Assembly: GCA_001430745.1 (NCBI GenBank)
Contig: KQ482074.1
Span: 183,967 to 196,014 of the forward strand
Reading direction: 5' to 3'
Source of the DNA: Auxenochlorella pyrenoidosa
Taxonomy: Eukaryota; Chlorophyta; Trebouxiophyceae; Chlorellales; Chlorellaceae
DNA: 12,048 nt
Shown here: positions 9,601 to 12,048 of the stretch, one piece after another
Layout: each line of letters begins with the position of its first letter
Position numbering within the stretch: the first letter of the stretch is position 1
Translations under genes and position numbers: made by a program
The notes under the pieces: model-generated
The model's database searches: none
What the model was told of the DNA's origin: nothing
The model's input: only the letters and a program-made list of their open reading frames with translations

Positions 9601-12048
9601 CTGGCTGCGCATCACCTGCAAGGTTGCAGCAACCGACCCTGCACCTCCTGCGCCCAAGCAGGTGGTGGCCCTAGGGCCCGGCGGCGAGGAGTTCAACGTG
9701 ACCCGCTACTTTGCTCGCTGGCAGCAGCCCCGCCCGGAGAGCTACAAGTGAGGGTCAGGCACACCGGGCCTGGGGCGTGCGCTGCAGGCAGCGAGAGCAT
9801 GGCGGCAGCCCCAGGCTGAGCTGCAGCATAACAGCAGGCTGCCTCACAGTGGTTCCAAGGCTCAGGGGCGGCAGCCGTGGCGCATGTGTCGTGCAGTCAG
9901 CCAGGAGGCGGCACCGGTCCCTGCCTGCGTGGCCCCCTGGTGGTGTGCAGGGAGGACGAGGCGACGGCCCGACAGGCCGGGCTGGACCCCACGCACCCTG
10001 ATGCCCGCACCCAGCAGCTGTACCGTGACCTGTCCAGCGGTGCAGAGACAGGCAAGTGTTGGGAGCCTGGGGAGTCTGGGGAGCCTGGAGAGGGAGGGTT
10101 GCAAGCATGAGGCATGCTTGCCCGCTGGTTGCGGCAGCCCACGGCAGAGGGGCGCCGTCGGCTTCAGGCTGCGCGCTGGTTGAGTTGAAGGGCTGCCTTG
10201 GGCAGGCACAACGTACGTGCTACACACCCTTGGTGCTGCCACTCCCCCTGTCGGTGCTGCAGGCTGGGACTTCTCCAGCCGCTGGTTTGCCGACGGCAAG
10301 AACCTCACCACAATTCGCACCACCCTCATCTTGCCAGCAGGCAAGCGCGCACTGGTGGGGGTGGGGGTGGGGACCAGAAGGAGCCGCAGTGTGTGGGGGG
10401 TGGCCTGCCGCGTGGCCCTACTAACCTTTGCATGCGAACGCCGCACGGCTCCGCTTTGCCTGTGCCGCATTTGCCCTCGGTTTGAGATGCAACTTCCAGT
10501 TCCGACTGCTCCCCGACTCCATGTGCAGACCTCAACGCCTTCATGCTCAACCTGGAGCAGAACATCGCCTACTTTGCCTCCGAGCTGGGCTGCAGCCCCG
10601 CGCTGGTGCAGCACTTTCAGCAGCTGGCTGACGAGAGGTGGGCTGGCTGCGTGGCCAGTGGGCCTGCTCTGCTAGGCTGCCAGGCACAGGCACAGGCTTG
10701 CGAGGCACCTTCGCCGGCTTGCAGGCGCAGGTCGCCGATGGCGGCGCGCCCCTTGACTGCACAACACGGCAGCGCTGCGCTGCCTGTCCTTGTGCGCGTC
10801 CACGTGCCATCCCACACTCTGTCCTGCATGCCACATACACGCACACACACCTTGCAGGCGCGCCGCCCTCATGACCCTCTTCTGGAGCAACGACACCTCC
10901 AGCTGGCACGACCTGGTGTGCCGGCCCGTGGGCACCGAGCCCTCCCCGCCCGGCACTGAGCCCGTCCCGCCCGCCGTGGAGGCGGCGCCCACCCTGGGCA
11001 CCTCCGGGGTGCCCGCCCCCGAGCTGCAGGCCGCCGAGTCCAAGCCCGTCGCAGATGGCAAGCGTGAGTGCTGTGCCCCAGGGTCTGCTGCCACTGTCAC
11101 AGTTCCTGTCCTGCCGGTTTTGCGGCGCGCCCGCCCTACAGGCCCCGCCTGGCTTACCGTCAGGCAGGCTGCAGCGCGCAAGAGCCTGCAGAGCGGTGGG
11201 CTGCCCTGCAAGGTCGAGCTTCCACCGCCCACCGCCCACCGCCCCCACCGCCCACCGCCCCCGCCCCCAACGCCCTCTGCCGTGCCAATAAGCCTGGCAA
11301 TCTCGCTTGCCTCCGTCCCTGCAGTGGTCACGGTGTGCGAGGTGTCCCAGAACCCCGCCGTGTTTGCCAGCAACTGGATACCGCTGTGGGCGGGCGCTGT
11401 GGAGCCCGGCAGCCCGCAGGCAAGTCGGCCACCCTGCACATGCCTGCGCTGTCCTGGTTCAAATGTTTTCAGGGTCTGAAGCAAGGCCAGCAGCGGCCTG
11501 CACAGGGCATGGAGCAGCCGGCCCCGGCGGGGAGCATCCTTTGCGGCTGGTACTTAGTTGTGCTTTGCCAGCAGAGAGTTTGCCGGACCCTTTCGCGGGT
11601 AGCAGCTGCCACAAGTGCTCACATGTTTGTGAAGTCTCTGAGCACACAGCAGCAGCTGCTGTCGGCTTGCTTCACCTTTCTGCCCGCAGGCCCTGGCCGC
11701 TGTCGAGTCTCTGAACAGCTCCGGCCTCTTCAGGGTTGGCGGGGTGGCCATGTCCCTATCCACAACAGGTAGGTCTGGACAGCCTGCACGCACGGCACAG
11801 GCGCGTGCTCCCGGCACCGCGCCCTGCTGTGGGCGCAAGAGCTGACAGCTGCCTTGCCACCCGCTTGCCAACCCCACTGCCCTTCTCCCCTTGCCCTGCC
11901 CGCAGGCCAGCAGTGGGTGAGCTGAGTGCTGCCATGAGAGCGAGGCGGCTGGTCTGTGTCAAGTCCTTGCTGTCACTCAGGGAATGTCGCCCCCAGAGCT
12001 TATGGTGGAATCAGCTAGCGAAGGCGTGCCAGCACACCTGCCTCTGCC
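6627..12048 (+). CDS. TRE1: Trehalase (GH37, EC 3.2.1.28), secretory, 5' part
   Basis: It hydrolyses trehalose to two glucoses. Exons: 6627-6681, 6777-6925, 7069-7112, 7271-7385, 7567-7644, 7897-7944, 8129-8242, 8584-8652, 8792-8846, 9109-9205, 9423-9480, 9662-9747, 9951-10051, 10263-10340, 10529-10637, 10858-11063, 11325-11419, 11690-11768, 11906-11916. They join in frame to 549 residues; the C-terminal part lies beyond the window. Motifs: DSKT (78-81), signature 1 PGARFREVYYWDSY (195-208), NRSQPP (250-255), PRPES, and ETGWDFSSRWF, whose Asp (about 359) matches the family's catalytic acid. QQW (547-549) starts signature 2; the rest of signature 2 and the catalytic base are off-window. The N-terminus MGRSAKLAVLLLAAIVNL looks like a signal peptide, and nine N-glycosylation sequons suggest a cell-wall, vacuolar or secreted enzyme. 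Residues about 443-487 form a Pro-rich insertion. Five introns use GC donors. Confidence 0.95.
8653..8791 (+). other. GC-AG intron 8 of trehalase
   Basis: The donor is CAG|GCAGGG and the acceptor TGTGCAG|GACATC. The joint SNLTTLAQ-DIIENFIYLI matches GH37 enzymes without a gap. In-frame GT donors 36 and 42 bases further on (at 8689 and 8695, the latter GTGAGG) would insert 12 or 14 residues into a conserved helix, so GC is preferred. Confidence 0.7.
8685..8703 (+). repeat. G-run cluster in trehalase intron 8
   Basis: Three runs of five G (8685-8689, 8691-8695, 8699-8703), separated by T and TGA, lie about 35-50 bases after the GC donor of intron 8. It could act as a G-rich splicing enhancer or as part of a quadruplex. 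Confidence 0.6.
9481..9661 (+). other. GC-AG intron 11 of trehalase
   Basis: The donor is CAG|GCGCGC, identical to the proposed RAPTOR intron 5 donor. The acceptor is CAAGCAG|GTGGTG. The joint YWSSSPKQ-VVALGPGG is the expected trehalase order. The nearest in-phase GT (GTTGGC, at 9529) is a poor donor and would insert 16 residues. Confidence 0.75.
10052..10262 (+). other. GC-AG intron 13 of trehalase
   Basis: The donor is ACAG|GCAAGT, the textbook consensus for GC-AG introns, and the acceptor is GCTGCAG|GCTGGG. Together they rebuild GAETGWDFSSRW, the catalytic-acid motif. Every GT downstream before the first in-frame stop is in the wrong phase, so the GC donor is required by the frame. Confidence 0.9.
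10062..10088 (+). repeat. Three tandem 9-base units in trehalase intron 13
   Basis: GGAGCCTGG, GGAGTCTGG and GGAGCCTGG follow each other directly, beginning 10 bases after the GC donor. It is a short minisatellite giving regularly spaced G runs. Confidence 0.85.
10341..10528 (+). other. GC-AG intron 14 of trehalase
   Basis: The donor is CAG|GCAAGC and the acceptor TGTGCAG|ACCTCA. The joint TLILPA-DLNAFML matches the family. The closest phase-compatible GT (CGCA|GTGTGT, near 10390) would add about 17 residues at a conserved gap-free position. Confidence 0.8.
10354..10372 (+). repeat. G-run cluster in trehalase intron 14
   Basis: GG-T-GGGGG-T-GGGGG-T-GGGG starts 13 bases after the GC donor of intron 14. 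The four G runs with one-base loops are a possible G-quadruplex in the pre-mRNA. Confidence 0.7.
11222..11273 (+). repeat. C-rich CCACCGC repeat in trehalase intron 16
   Basis: Five CCACCGC units, three of them contiguous and two after a CC, occupy 11222-11258 and run into CCCCGCCCCC. It is a short minisatellite upstream of the acceptor at 11324 and may extend the pyrimidine-rich tract. Confidence 0.85.
11420..11689 (+). other. GC-AG intron 17 of trehalase
   Basis: The donor is CAG|GCAAGT (perfect GC-AG consensus) and the acceptor CCCGCAG|GCCCTG. The joint AVEPGSPQ-ALAAVESLNSSG is in frame and in family order. The only in-phase GTs before the next stop (GTTTTC and GTCTGA) are poor donors. 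Confidence 0.88.
11906..11916 (+). other. 11-base trehalase microexon 19 coding QQW
   Basis: The exon between CCCGCAG| and |GTGAGC is GCCAGCAGTGG. With the last G of exon 18 it reads Gly-Gln-Gln-Trp, the start of trehalase signature 2 (QWDxPxGW). Its upstream intron is 137 bases; the downstream intron runs off the window (at least 132 bases, ending in a pyrimidine-rich CTGCCTCTGCC), so the Asp and following residues should be the first codons beyond the edge. Confidence 0.88.

Noticed and set aside
6627..11916. Trehalase as a decayed pseudogene, because the homology jumps between frames
   Set aside because: Every jump falls at a donor/acceptor pair whose phases agree, across 18 introns, and the key motifs seen are intact.

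Overview
The window looks like nuclear DNA of a GC-rich green alga, probably a trebouxiophyte of the Chlorella/Micractinium kind. The grounds are high GC, very intron-dense genes with introns of about 80-370 bases, GTGAGB/GTGCGB donors, almost uniform GCAG acceptors, and protein homologies of plant/green-algal flavour. The lineage is inferred; there is no marker gene here.

Layout: (1) 1-3337, minus strand, the 5' part of a RAPTOR gene (TORC1 scaffold). Nine exons encode the first 415 residues and the gene runs off the left edge. (2) 3338-3883, a 546-base divergent promoter region. (3) 3884-6264, plus strand, a complete six-exon gene for a 342-residue J-domain co-chaperone: N-terminal J domain with HPD, Gly/Arg/Tyr-rich linker, one membrane helix, charged helix and Ala/Ser-rich tail. 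(4) 6265-6626, a 362-base spacer between tandem genes. (5) 6627-12048, plus strand, a GH37 trehalase gene. Nineteen exons give the first 549 residues, from the signal peptide to the QQW of the second trehalase signature, and the gene runs off the right edge.

The most notable features are at the level of gene structure. Seven of the 33 splice donors I could place read GC instead of GT, all after AAG or CAG, in two genes on opposite strands. One trehalase exon is only 11 bases long and codes the invariant QQW motif. Intron 3 of the J-protein gene carries a 138-base near-perfect foldback (about 65-base arms, 10-base loop), which could be a miRNA-type hairpin precursor or a miniature foldback transposon. 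I see no prokaryote-type operon, CRISPR array, tRNA/rRNA gene or autonomous transposon.

Functional link: TORC1 signalling and trehalose turnover are both tied to nutrient status, and the J protein is a proteostasis factor. The proximity of three eukaryotic genes is not evidence that they work together. Exon models were built by hand from homology, reading frame and splice sites. The exon phases are consistent across all three genes, which supports the models, but transcript data have not been consulted.
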